From positions 434,001-498,000 of the forward strand of contig CANMFM010000007.1 of assembly GCA_947497175.1 (NCBI GenBank): DNA of 64,000 nt, in the 5' to 3' direction. The position numbers and the translations under genes were made by a program. Shown here piece after piece: positions 26,756-35,178 of the stretch. Within the stretch, counting starts at the first letter, position 1, and the number at the start of each line of letters is the position of its first letter. Source of the stretch: an uncultured Aquimarina sp. (lineage in GTDB: Bacteria > Bacteroidota > Bacteroidia > Flavobacteriales > Flavobacteriaceae). The notes beneath the pieces were generated by a model that saw only the letters and a list, made by a program, of their open reading frames with translations, was not told where the DNA came from and searched no databases.

Positions 26756-29254
26756 ATGCGAAAAACACTTCTTTTAGTCAGTCTAAGCTTACTCTTTCCA
26801 TTGATATCAAGAGCCCAACGACCTAACAAACCAAATGCCTCAGAAATTCATGAATCCATAAAAAAACTTAACTTCTTAGGCTCAGTACTGTATGTTGCCG
26901 CTCATCCGGATGATGAAAACACAAGACTAATCTCATTTATGGCTAATCATGTCAAAGCCAGAACCGCTTACCTATCAATGACTCGTGGTGATGGTGGGCA
27001 AAACCTTATTGGCCCCGAAATAAGAGAACAACTAGGCGCCATACGAACTCAAGAATTACTGGCCGCAAGAAGAACTGATGGTGGTGAACAGATGTTTACA
27101 CGTGCAAATGATTTTGGATATTCAAAACATCCAGATGAAACACTCTCTATATGGAATAAAAAAGAAGTATTAAGTGATGTTATATGGGCCATTCGAAAAT
27201 TTAGACCCGATGTGATTATTAATCGATTTGATCATAGAACTCCTGGAAGCACACATGGGCATCATACATCTTCGGCTATGTTAAGTACCGAGGCCTTTGA
27301 TCTCGCTGCAAATAAAGAAACATATCCGAATCAACTTCAATATACCGAAGTTTGGCAACCTAAAAGGCTATTTTTTAATACTTCATGGTGGTTCTATGGT
27401 AGTAAAGAAAATTTTGAAAAAGCAGATAAATCAAAGATGCTCAGTTTTGATACTGGAGTATACTATCCAACAATAGGTCTTTCAAATACAGAGATCGCCT
27501 CTCTTAGTCGAAGCCAACATAAATCTCAGGGCTTTGGCAGTACGGGAACACGGGGTACATCAAATGAGTATATCGAATTAATAAAAGGAGAACTACCCGA
27601 GGATAAAAGTAACATCTTTGATGGAATTGATACCTCATGGAATCGTATACAAGGAGGAAAAGAAATAGGTGATATCCTGTATCAAGTAGAAAAAGATTTT
27701 GATTTTAGAAATCCTTCCTCTTCAATTCCTCAACTCATAAAAGCATATCAGGCTATTCAACAATTAGAAGACAAACACTGGAAAACTATAAAGTCTAAAG
27801 AAATAAAAGATATTATTGCAAGTGCTTCAGGGCTGTATCTAGAAGCCGTTGCCAAAGAACCTTACACAACCAAAGGAGGTAAAATAAACGTAACCTTAGA
27901 AGCTATTAACAGAAGTACTGCAAATATTATATTAAAATCGATCAAGATTGATGCGCTCGATATCGATAATGTCTCAGAGAAAATTCTCTCTAATAATATC
28001 AAAAACAATTTTGAGTTTGAAGGGATAGTTCCAAATGATATTGAATATACAAACCCATATTGGCTAAACAAAAAGGGATCCTTAGGAATGTATCTTGTTG
28101 ATGATCAAAAATTGATCGGAAAACCAGAAACAGATCATAAAATCAAGGCGCAATTCAATTTACAAATTGAAGGAGTTTCGATTCCTTATTCAAAAGAAAT
28201 AATATATAAAACTAATGATCCGGTAAAAGGTGAAGTGTACAAACCTTTTGAAATCATCCCAGCCGTTTCAGCGCATATAAAAGACAACGTAATTATTTAT
28301 GCCAATGGTGCTTCAAAACAAATTCCTGTTGTTATAAAAGCAGGTCAGACGAATATAAGTGGCAGTGTTGCGTTAGCATACCCAAAAGGATGGATAGTAT
28401 CTCCGAAGCAGATAGATTTTAATTTAGCTCAAAAAGGAGAAGAAAAAATAGTAGTTTTTACACTTACTGCACCTAAAAATCAAAGCGAAGGATATATTTC
28501 GCCGATCATTACTAGTAATGGAAACGTATTTTCCAAAGATATAATTACGATAGATTATGATCATATTCCATATCAAACCTTAGTGCTACCCTCAGAGACA
28601 AAAGTCGTTAAACTGAATATTCAAAAAAAGGGGCAAAACATTGGATATATTGAAGGTGCAGGAGATGTAGTACCAGAGAGTTTACAACAAATCGGGTATA
28701 CCGTAACAACAATTGATCCAGAATCAATATCAATAGAAACTTTAAAACCATTTGATGCCGTTGTCGTAGGAATCAGAGCATATAACACCGTAGAACAACT
28801 TAAGTTTAAACAACAATACCTGCTTGATTATGTAAAAGAAGGAGGAAATTTAATCATTCAATACAATACAAACCGAAGATTAAAGGTAGAAGACAACCTT
28901 GGCCCTTATCCATTAAAATTGTCAAGAGATCGAGTTACCGATGAAAAGGCCGAAATCACCTTTTTGGCCCCCGACCACCAAGTATTAAATTCTCCTAATA
29001 AAATCACTAAAGAAGATTTTAAAGGATGGGTACAGGAACGTGGACTATATTTTCCTGGCGAATGGTCTAAAGAGTATACCGCTATTTTGGCGTCGAATGA
29101 TAAAGGAGAATCTCAAAAAAAAGGACCTCTATTGATTGCTAAATACGGAAAAGGACATTATGTATACACAGGCCTAAGCTTTTTTAGAGAGTTTCCTGCT
29201 GGTGTACCTGGTGCATATCGCCTATTTGCAAATATGTTATCTTTAGGAAAATAA
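26756..29254 (+). CDS. Secreted PIG-L deacetylase with C-terminal ThuA-like domain
   Basis: An 832-residue exported protein. A signal peptide covers residues 1-20. The PIG-L (LmbE-like) zinc deacetylase domain follows, with AAHPDDENTRL and the second metal motif HGHHTSS. The middle part looks like beta-sandwich. The last 220 residues (EGAGDVVPESLQQIGYTVTTIDPESI...FDAVVVGIRAYN) resemble a glutamine-amidotransferase-like / ThuA domain. PIG-L enzymes remove N-acetyl groups from sugars. It begins an operon with a micro-protein, a sodium symporter and a Gfo/Idh/MocA oxidoreductase, suggesting extracellular processing, uptake and oxidation of an amino-sugar-like compound. The substrate is not known. 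Confidence 0.85.
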   Translation: MRKTLLLVSLSLLFPLISRAQRPNKPNASEIHESIKKLNFLGSVLYVAAHPDDENTRLISFMANHVKARTAYLSMTRGDGGQNLIGPEIREQLGAIRTQELLAARRTDGGEQMFTRANDFGYSKHPDETLSIWNKKEVLSDVIWAIRKFRPDVIINRFDHRTPGSTHGHHTSSAMLSTEAFDLAANKETYPNQLQYTEVWQPKRLFFNTSWWFYGSKENFEKADKSKMLSFDTGVYYPTIGLSNTEIASLSRSQHKSQGFGSTGTRGTSNEYIELIKGELPEDKSNIFDGIDTSWNRIQGGKEIGDILYQVEKDFDFRNPSSSIPQLIKAYQAIQQLEDKHWKTIKSKEIKDIIASASGLYLEAVAKEPYTTKGGKINVTLEAINRSTANIILKSIKIDALDIDNVSEKILSNNIKNNFEFEGIVPNDIEYTNPYWLNKKGSLGMYLVDDQKLIGKPETDHKIKAQFNLQIEGVSIPYSKEIIYKTNDPVKGEVYKPFEIIPAVSAHIKDNVIIYANGASKQIPVVIKAGQTNISGSVALAYPKGWIVSPKQIDFNLAQKGEEKIVVFTLTAPKNQSEGYISPIITSNGNVFSKDIITIDYDHIPYQTLVLPSETKVVKLNIQKKGQNIGYIEGAGDVVPESLQQIGYTVTTIDPESISIETLKPFDAVVVGIRAYNTVEQLKFKQQYLLDYVKEGGNLIIQYNTNRRLKVEDNLGPYPLKLSRDRVTDEKAEITFLAPDHQVLNSPNKITKEDFKGWVQERGLYFPGEWSKEYTAILASNDKGESQKKGPLLIAKYGKGHYVYTGLSFFREFPAGVPGAYRLFANMLSLGK

Positions 29255-29263
29255 ATAACAGGA

Positions 29264-29377
29264 ATGGAAGAGTCAAAAGAAAAATTCGTCTGGAAAAAAT
29301 TGTACTCGGCTATATTAATTGCTAATGTTCTGTATATTTTGGTTTTCTATTTGATAACGAGTATGTATTCCTCATGA
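29264..29377 (+). CDS. 37-residue single-span membrane protein
   Basis: ATG at 29264, TGA ending at 29377, only 9 bases after the PIG-L stop codon. The product has a charged N-terminus (MEESKEKFVWKK) and one hydrophobic helix (residues 14-32, SAILIANVLYILVFYLI). Position between the deacetylase and the sodium:solute symporter suggests a small accessory subunit of the transporter, like other one-helix partners of symporters. No family recognised. Confidence 0.6.
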   Translation: MEESKEKFVWKKLYSAILIANVLYILVFYLITSMYSS

Positions 29378-29431
29378 AATGCGCATGTACATACTTTTTT
29401 TCTTCACTAATTAATTCTTGATCATCAACAT

Positions 29432-31111
29432 ATGCAAACTATAGATTGGATTGTACTCATCGGAACCTTATTATTCATTGTTTTATATGGAGCCTGGAAA
29501 ACAAAAGGCAGTAAAAATGTACAAGAATATATTCGAGGAGGCAACGAAGCCCAATGGTGGACAATAGGACTATCGGTCATGGCAACTCAAGCCAGTGCAA
29601 TCACCTTTCTTTCGACTCCCGGACAGGCATTTCATAGCGGAATGGGATTTGTACAATTCTACTTTGGCCTCCCTATTGCAATGGTAATCATTTGCCTGAT
29701 TTTTATACCCCTCTACCATAAATTAAATGTTTACACAGCCTATGAATATTTAGAAAGTCGATTTGATTTAAAAACGCGTAGTTTAACCGCTATTTTATTT
29801 TTGATTCAAAGAGGGCTGGCAGCAGGAATTACTATTTTTGCACCTGCTATTATTTTATCTGCGGTTTTAGGATGGAACCTTACGTCTTTAAATATAATTA
29901 TAGGAATTCTAGTTATTATATATACGGTATCTGGCGGAACCAAAGCAGTTAGTGTTACCCAAAAACAACAAATGGCAGTAATTTTTACAGGAATGTTTAT
30001 TGCCTTTTTTTTAATCATAAGTTACTTGCCAGATGAGATTACCTTTTCTAAAGCTCTAGACATTGCGGGTGCCAGTGGTAAAATGAAAGTTTTAGATTTT
30101 TCTTTTGATCTTAATAATCGCTATACCGTGTGGACTGGTATTTTAGGAGGAACCTTTTTAATGCTATCCTACTTTGGAACAGATCAAAGTCAAGTACAAC
30201 GGTATCTATCGGGCAAATCTGTTAAAGAAAGTCAACTAGGACTGCTTTTTAATGGATTACTCAAAGTACCTATGCAATTCTTTATCCTTCTGGTAGGTGT
30301 AATGGTATTTGTTTTTTACCAGTTCAATTCAACACCAATAAATTTTAACCCAGCGGCAATAGCAGCAATTCAAAACTCTGAATATGATGCAGAATACAAA
30401 CAACTTGAAGATAAATTAGAAGGAGTTAATGCTCAAAAAAAATCATTAATAAATGATTACTTAACAGATCACAAAGCAAGCACAAAAGCTTCTATTAAAG
30501 AACTCAATGATGTTGATCAAGAAATTCGAGATGCTGCAAAAACACTAATTCAAAAAGCAAATCCCAATGTAGAAACAAATGACAAAGATTATGTTTTTAT
30601 TCATTTTATTCTTAATAATCTACCCCGTGGGTTGATCGGGTTATTGTTAGCTGTAATTTTATCAGCAGCAATGTCATCTACGGCATCAGAGCTTAATGCT
30701 TTAGCTTCTACAACCACTATGGATCTATATAGGCGTAATATTAAAAAAGAAAAAACTGATAAGCATTATGTAAATGCTTCAAAACTTTTTACTCTGGTAT
30801 GGGGAGTTATTGCCATTCTGGTAGCCTGCTTCGCAAATCTATTTGACAATTTAATTCAGTTGGTTAATATTATTGGTTCTATCTTTTACGGTAATGTTTT
30901 GGGTATATTTTTGCTTGCATTTTTTATAAAGTTTGTTCATAGCAATGCTACTTTTATTGCTGCTATTATAACCCAATGTATTGTGGTTTTTGTTTGGACA
31001 CAAGAATGGTTGCCATTTCTATGGCTCAATGCCTTAGGTTGTGGTTTGGTAATGATAATCGCTATAATACTACAGCCTGTAATTCATTCAAAACCTAAAA
31101 TCAGAACATAA
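29432..31111 (+). CDS. Sodium:solute symporter (SSS family)
   Basis: A 559-residue membrane transporter of the SSS/SGLT family, with about 13 helices. The family features WWTIGLSVMATQASAITFLSTPGQAF and VSGGTKAVSVTQKQQM are visible. A hydrophilic, coiled insert of about 75 residues (around 315-385, NSEYDAEYKQLEDKLEGV...) interrupts the helices, a feature of the flavobacterial subgroup of sugar or sialic-acid-type symporters. It takes up its solute with Na+. The stop codon shares one base with the ATG of the next gene. Confidence 0.9.
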   Translation: MQTIDWIVLIGTLLFIVLYGAWKTKGSKNVQEYIRGGNEAQWWTIGLSVMATQASAITFLSTPGQAFHSGMGFVQFYFGLPIAMVIICLIFIPLYHKLNVYTAYEYLESRFDLKTRSLTAILFLIQRGLAAGITIFAPAIILSAVLGWNLTSLNIIIGILVIIYTVSGGTKAVSVTQKQQMAVIFTGMFIAFFLIISYLPDEITFSKALDIAGASGKMKVLDFSFDLNNRYTVWTGILGGTFLMLSYFGTDQSQVQRYLSGKSVKESQLGLLFNGLLKVPMQFFILLVGVMVFVFYQFNSTPINFNPAAIAAIQNSEYDAEYKQLEDKLEGVNAQKKSLINDYLTDHKASTKASIKELNDVDQEIRDAAKTLIQKANPNVETNDKDYVFIHFILNNLPRGLIGLLLAVILSAAMSSTASELNALASTTTMDLYRRNIKKEKTDKHYVNASKLFTLVWGVIAILVACFANLFDNLIQLVNIIGSIFYGNVLGIFLLAFFIKFVHSNATFIAAIITQCIVVFVWTQEWLPFLWLNALGCGLVMIIAIILQPVIHSKPKIRT

Positions 31112-32091
31112 TGACCAGCAAAAGGATCGTAAAATGGGGGATTCTTGGCTGTGGTAAAATTGCTCATAAATTTGCAGAAGATCTTCTTACTATTCCATCT
31201 GCAAAACTATTTGCTGTTGCAAGTCGAAATGTTAACAAGGCCCGTGATTTTGCGGCTAAATATAACATCCCGGTTAGCTATGATAGTTATGAAGCCCTAT
31301 GTAAAGATCTGGAAATTGATATCATTTATATCGCAACACCACATCCTCTTCATCATCAAAATACCATGATGTGCCTTAGGAATAACAAAGCTGTTTTATG
31401 CGAAAAACCATTTGCTATGAACAGCAATCAGGTTGAAGAAATGATTTCTTTGGCAAAAAAGAAGAATATTTTTTTGATGGAAGCTCTTTGGACTTATTTT
31501 TTACCTCATTATCAATATGTCCTAGATAAAATTAAATCCAAAGAATTAGGAGAAGTGAAATCACTAAAAGCAGATTTTGGCTTTGCTTCTGCATTTAACC
31601 CAGATAGCCGAATATTTAATAAAGATCTTGGTGGAGGTAGTTTATTAGATGTAGGCATATACCCCCTTTTTGCGGCTTTAACTATTTTAGGATATCCTGA
31701 AGAAATTATAGCGAAAGCTACCTTTGGAAAAACTGGAGTCGATGAAACTTGTACGATGCAGCTTCTTTATAAAAATAAGGTAACTGCTTCTCTATTTAGC
31801 GCTATTACTCTAAAAACAGATACCAAGGCCATTATTGAACTTGAAAATGGCACCATTACTATCAATAGCCGATTTCATGAACCTTCATCAATAACGATAG
31901 AAAAAAACGGAAAATCAGACACTATAACATTCAAAATCAATACAAACGGATATAACTTTGAAGCAATTCATGCGCAAGAAATGCTTTCAAAAAATCGCAT
32001 TGAAAGCACCTTAATGACCTTTGAAAAAAGTCGACTTTTAATACAGCTTTTAGATGCGGTTCGTAAAGAAATAGGATTACAGTATTCTTAG
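31111..32091 (+). CDS. Gfo/Idh/MocA family oxidoreductase
   Basis: A 326-residue NAD(P)-dependent oxidoreductase. The Rossmann motif WGILGCGKIAHKFA begins at residue 10 and the CEKPFAMN motif with its catalytic-site Lys lies near residue 95; the C-terminal dimer domain is complete. Family members oxidise or reduce sugars and inositols in the cytoplasm. Its 1-base overlap with the symporter gene suggests that it acts on the imported compound. A strong bidirectional terminator lies just downstream. Confidence 0.9.
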   Translation: MTSKRIVKWGILGCGKIAHKFAEDLLTIPSAKLFAVASRNVNKARDFAAKYNIPVSYDSYEALCKDLEIDIIYIATPHPLHHQNTMMCLRNNKAVLCEKPFAMNSNQVEEMISLAKKKNIFLMEALWTYFLPHYQYVLDKIKSKELGEVKSLKADFGFASAFNPDSRIFNKDLGGGSLLDVGIYPLFAALTILGYPEEIIAKATFGKTGVDETCTMQLLYKNKVTASLFSAITLKTDTKAIIELENGTITINSRFHEPSSITIEKNGKSDTITFKINTNGYNFEAIHAQEMLSKNRIESTLMTFEKSRLLIQLLDAVRKEIGLQYS

Positions 32092-32105
32092 AAATTTATA
32101 CAACA

Positions 32106-32137
32106 AAAAAGCGTTCTGGAAATTCAAAACGCTTTTT
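32106..32137. terminator. Bidirectional intrinsic terminator
   Basis: A perfect 10-bp stem, AAAAAGCGTT at 32106-32115 and AACGCTTTTT at 32128-32137, with a 12-base loop. The A-run on one side and T-run on the other let it work for both converging genes, the oxidoreductase (+) and the DUF2911 gene (-). Confidence 0.85.
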
Positions 32138-32161
32138 ATGATTTGTGTGTGAAAAAGAGTG

Positions 32162-33004
32162 TTATTTAGCCCCCCACTCCGCAAGGGAATCTTTATTTAA
32201 TTTTACATAGTCAGCGTTTCCTGCTTTCTCTGCTAATTCTAACGATGTTTTAGCGGCTTTTATTGCCCCGTCTTTGTCTCCTTTTTTAGCATAAATCAAA
32301 GATTGTTGCCTGTGATACCAAAAAGCTGGCTCTTTACGCAAAGAAATGGCTTTGTCAATATGCTCTTTTGCTTTATCAAAATTCTCAATGTCTTTATAAA
32401 ACACTGCTGCCTGATAGTGATCTCCGGCAGATGGTCCAGCCATAACTTTTTCGATACTCGCTAAAGCAGTTTCTTTTGCAGGAACTTCAATTTTTACCGC
32501 CGCTTCTGTTTTTTCCCATAAAAAATTTAAGATAGCCGAATCCATTTTAAAATCACTGAATACGACTGTAAAAGTCTCTATATTTACTGGCATAGCGGTA
32601 GGCTTTACTGAAACTTTAGCAGCAACTTTGGCATCGTCCCATTCTCTTGGAACACCCCAGTTATTAGCATCGCTATAAAAGATTACTTCCCAATTTTCTT
32701 TACCAGGTTTTGTAAAAATGGCATAAGTTCCTTTTTTTAGTTCCTTCCCACCTACTTTTACATCATCACTAAAAGTAATTTGTGTATTTTTATTAGCACC
32801 GGTTCTCCAAAGTTTATCAAATGGCACTAAATCTCCAAAAATAGTTCTTCCTCTCATACTAGGACGTGAGTACTCTACAGAAACATCTGTTAATCCAATA
32901 ACCTGCTCAATTTTAGAAGATGGGCTAGGTTGTGGGGTTTTAACCTGAGCTTCTATCCCAAAAGATAATAAAGCCACAGAAAGAAATAAGACGATTGTTT
33001 TCAT
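32162..33004 (-). CDS. Exported DUF2911 protein with TPR-like tail
   Basis: A 280-residue protein with a clear signal peptide (MKTIVLFLSVALLSFGIEAQ). Residues about 22-170 are DUF2911, with hallmark segments SVEYSRPSMRGRTIFGDLVPFDKLWRTGANKNT and KKGTYAIFTKPGKENWEVIFYSDANNWG. The remaining 100 residues are helical and resemble one or two tetratricopeptide repeats (HYQAAVFYKDIENFDKAKEHIDKAI). DUF2911 proteins are very common in Bacteroidota and have no known function. Probably periplasmic; monocistronic. Confidence 0.9.
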   Translation of the reverse strand: MKTIVLFLSVALLSFGIEAQVKTPQPSPSSKIEQVIGLTDVSVEYSRPSMRGRTIFGDLVPFDKLWRTGANKNTQITFSDDVKVGGKELKKGTYAIFTKPGKENWEVIFYSDANNWGVPREWDDAKVAAKVSVKPTAMPVNIETFTVVFSDFKMDSAILNFLWEKTEAAVKIEVPAKETALASIEKVMAGPSAGDHYQAAVFYKDIENFDKAKEHIDKAISLRKEPAFWYHRQQSLIYAKKGDKDGAIKAAKTSLELAEKAGNADYVKLNKDSLAEWGAK

Positions 33005-33095
33005 TGTGTTGAATTTAGTTTGTTTGAATTATTGATAACGAAAATAAGGAATACACCTGCATTAAGAGTTAACAAAAACTTAAAATAAGGAATAG

Positions 33096-33103
33096 TATAT
33101 TTG
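33096..33103 (+). promoter_or_regulatory. -7 box (TATATTTG) of the aquaporin gene
   Basis: TATATTTG matches TAnnTTTG and lies 19 bases before the ATG at 33123, giving a very short leader. No TTTG was seen at the -33 distance. Confidence 0.5.
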
Positions 33104-33122
33104 TCGGCATATTAGGATAATC

Positions 33123-33782
33123 ATGAGAACATATATTTCAGAAAGCATTGGCACATTTAGTTTGGTTTTTTGTGGTACAGGTGCGATGACCATTAATGAA
33201 GTTACTGGCGGTGATGTTACTCATGTAGGAATTGCAATTACATGGGGGCTAATCGTTATGGCAATGATTTATGCATTTGGAGAAATATCTGGAGCTCATC
33301 TAAATCCTGCAGTTACAATTGCCTTTGCGTACGCCAAAAAATTTGAATGGAAAGAAGTACCTAAGTATATAATTGCTCAGTGTATAGGAGCTATATTTGC
33401 CAGCAGTATTTTACTCTTTTTATTTCCAGATAGTGAATTTTTAGGAGGAACCTTACCATCAATCGATGCTTTTAGAGCATTTGTATTAGAGACATTACTC
33501 ACCTATTTTCTTATGGTGGTTATCATAAATGTTTCAACAGGATCTAAAGAAATAGGAACAATGGCGGGCATAGCGATTGGTGGGGTAGTTTTATTGGAAG
33601 CAATGTTTGCCGGACCTGTAACCAAAGCTTCTATGAATCCAGCAAGATCACTGGGTCCTGCACTATTATCAGGACATTGGGAGCATCAATGGCTCTATTT
33701 TACGGCACCAATTGTTGGAGCCTTATTAGCGGTGATGACTTGTAAATTAGTTAAACCTACTAACTGCTGTAATGATTGTTAA
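33123..33782 (+). CDS. Aquaporin-family channel, NIP-like
   Basis: A 219-residue six-helix MIP channel. Both NPA motifs are intact: HLNPAVT with Asn61 and SMNPARS with Asn172. By counting from the second NPA, the selectivity-filter residues are Trp41 (helix 2), Ala160 (helix 5), Ala169 and Arg175. This Trp-small-Ala-Arg set and the GPVTKASMNPARSLGPA stretch resemble plant nodulin-26-like (NIP) channels and their bacterial relatives rather than AqpZ (Phe-His-Thr-Arg). It likely passes glycerol, ammonia or metalloid acids besides water; no ars genes are nearby. The C-terminus CCNDC is unusual, with three cysteines. Confidence 0.85.
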   Translation: MRTYISESIGTFSLVFCGTGAMTINEVTGGDVTHVGIAITWGLIVMAMIYAFGEISGAHLNPAVTIAFAYAKKFEWKEVPKYIIAQCIGAIFASSILLFLFPDSEFLGGTLPSIDAFRAFVLETLLTYFLMVVIINVSTGSKEIGTMAGIAIGGVVLLEAMFAGPVTKASMNPARSLGPALLSGHWEHQWLYFTAPIVGALLAVMTCKLVKPTNCCNDC

Positions 33783-33900
33783 GAGCTTTACTATTCTCTT
33801 GGATTAAAGGTAGTAGCATTTGCATGCTTTTAAGGCTTTTTAATGTAATAGACAGTACTAAATCCTCTGCAGAAGTATATTTATAAATACAAAAATTATT

Positions 33901-33937
33901 TTTTGTTTAACATAAATACATTCTACATTAAACAAAA
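33901..33937 (+). promoter_or_regulatory. Inverted repeat upstream of the photolyase operon
   Basis: TTTTGTTTAA at 33901-33910 and TTAAACAAAA at 33928-33937 are perfect 10-base inverted arms with 17 bases between. The left arm contains a TTTG that could be a -33 element, and TACATTAA at 33924-33931 could be a weak -7 box, so a protein bound here would cover the promoter. The start of the first gene is 36 bases downstream. Confidence 0.5.
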
Positions 33938-33972
33938 TCATTGTACTTTTACATAACATTTATTGTAAAAGC

Positions 33973-34467
33973 ATGAAAATATATACCCTAAAAGCAAAAC
34001 AAAACTTACCTATTTCAATTGATGAGGCCTGGGAGTTTTTATCCGACCCTAAAAATCTCAAGACCATTACCCCGGATTATATGGGATTCAAAATTTTATC
34101 CGGAGCAGATCGAAAAATGTATCCAGGACAAATTATTCAATACATGGTAACTCCGGTTGCAGGAATCAAAAATAAATGGGTTACTGAGATCACTCACGTT
34201 AGAGATAGACAGTATTTTGTAGATGAGCAACGCTTTGGACCCTATGCTCTATGGCATCACAAACATTTTATAAAAGAAATTCCTGGTGGAGTAGAAATGG
34301 AAGATATCATTGATTATAAAATACCTTTCGGAATTTTAGGCCAATGGATGCATCCAATACTCGTTAAACCAAAGCTCAAGGAAATTTTCAACTATCGCGA
34401 AAACAAATTAATAGAGCTATTTGGAACCTTAGACACCCCAAAAGCTAATTCAATTGTATTTGCATAA
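33973..34467 (+). CDS. SRPBCC family protein
   Basis: A 164-residue protein of the START/SRPBCC ligand-binding fold, with the opening pattern ISIDEAWEFLSDPKNLKTITP and the middle WVTEITHVRDRQYFVDEQRFGPYALWHH. Relatives are regularly found beside photolyase genes in flavobacteria and proteobacteria, in light- or oxidative-stress operons. Ligand and biochemical role unknown. First gene of a three-gene + strand operon; 10 bases to the SDR gene. Confidence 0.85.
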   Translation: MKIYTLKAKQNLPISIDEAWEFLSDPKNLKTITPDYMGFKILSGADRKMYPGQIIQYMVTPVAGIKNKWVTEITHVRDRQYFVDEQRFGPYALWHHKHFIKEIPGGVEMEDIIDYKIPFGILGQWMHPILVKPKLKEIFNYRENKLIELFGTLDTPKANSIVFA

Positions 34468-34477
34468 CCTATAAATA

Positions 34478-35176
34478 ATGAGAAAAAATATATTACTAAT
34501 TGGAGGAAGTCACGGAATTGGTTTTGAAATTGCTTTAAAATTATATAGTGACCAAAACGTTTTTATTGCATCCAGAACTAATGAGAACCTCGGGAATTTA
34601 GAAGTAACTCATATCCCGTATGACGCTTCCAAAGACGAAATTGACACTTCTATCCTACCTGAGCGCATTGATGGTTTTGTGTACTGTCCCGGAAGTATTA
34701 ACTTAAAACCCTTCAAAATGCTTTCTCCCATGGCTTTTGAAGAGGACATGCAGATTAATTTCATGTTTCTGGTAAAGATTGTTCACAGCTTACTTCCCAA
34801 ACTCAAAAACTCAGATCAAGCCAGTTTAGTGTTTTTTAGTACCGTAGCAGTAAAAGTAGGTATGCCATTTCATACCAGTATCGCTGCAGCAAAAGGAGCT
34901 ATCGAAGGCTTTGCAAAAGCTCTCGCGGCAGAATATGCCCCTCAATTTAGAGTCAATGTCATTGCGCCGTCATTAACAGATACTCCATTAGCAGAAAGAT
35001 TATTGGCAAACGAAAAAAAGAAAGAGTTAATGAACAACAGACACCCCATGAAACGCGTAGGTAAACCTGAAGACATCGCTAATATTGCTACTTTTTTATT
35101 AAGTGACAATAGCAGCTGGATTACCGGACAAGTTATTGGTGTTGATGGGGGTATGTCGACTTTAAACATTAACTAA
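34478..35176 (+). CDS. SDR-family protein lacking the catalytic Tyr
   Basis: A 232-residue short-chain dehydrogenase fold. The NAD(P)-binding GGSHGIG (residues 9-15) and the catalytic-site Ser121 (FFSTVA) are there, and Lys139 is present, but the usual Tyr four residues before it is Ile135 (HTSIAAAK). The C-terminal VIAPSLTDTPL and TGQVIGVDGG are standard. The missing Tyr means either an altered chemistry or a binding role. It sits between SRPBCC and photolyase genes, 2 bases before the latter, so it is part of the light-stress operon. Confidence 0.85.
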   Translation: MRKNILLIGGSHGIGFEIALKLYSDQNVFIASRTNENLGNLEVTHIPYDASKDEIDTSILPERIDGFVYCPGSINLKPFKMLSPMAFEEDMQINFMFLVKIVHSLLPKLKNSDQASLVFFSTVAVKVGMPFHTSIAAAKGAIEGFAKALAAEYAPQFRVNVIAPSLTDTPLAERLLANEKKKELMNNRHPMKRVGKPEDIANIATFLLSDNSSWITGQVIGVDGGMSTLNIN

Positions 35177-35178
35177 GC

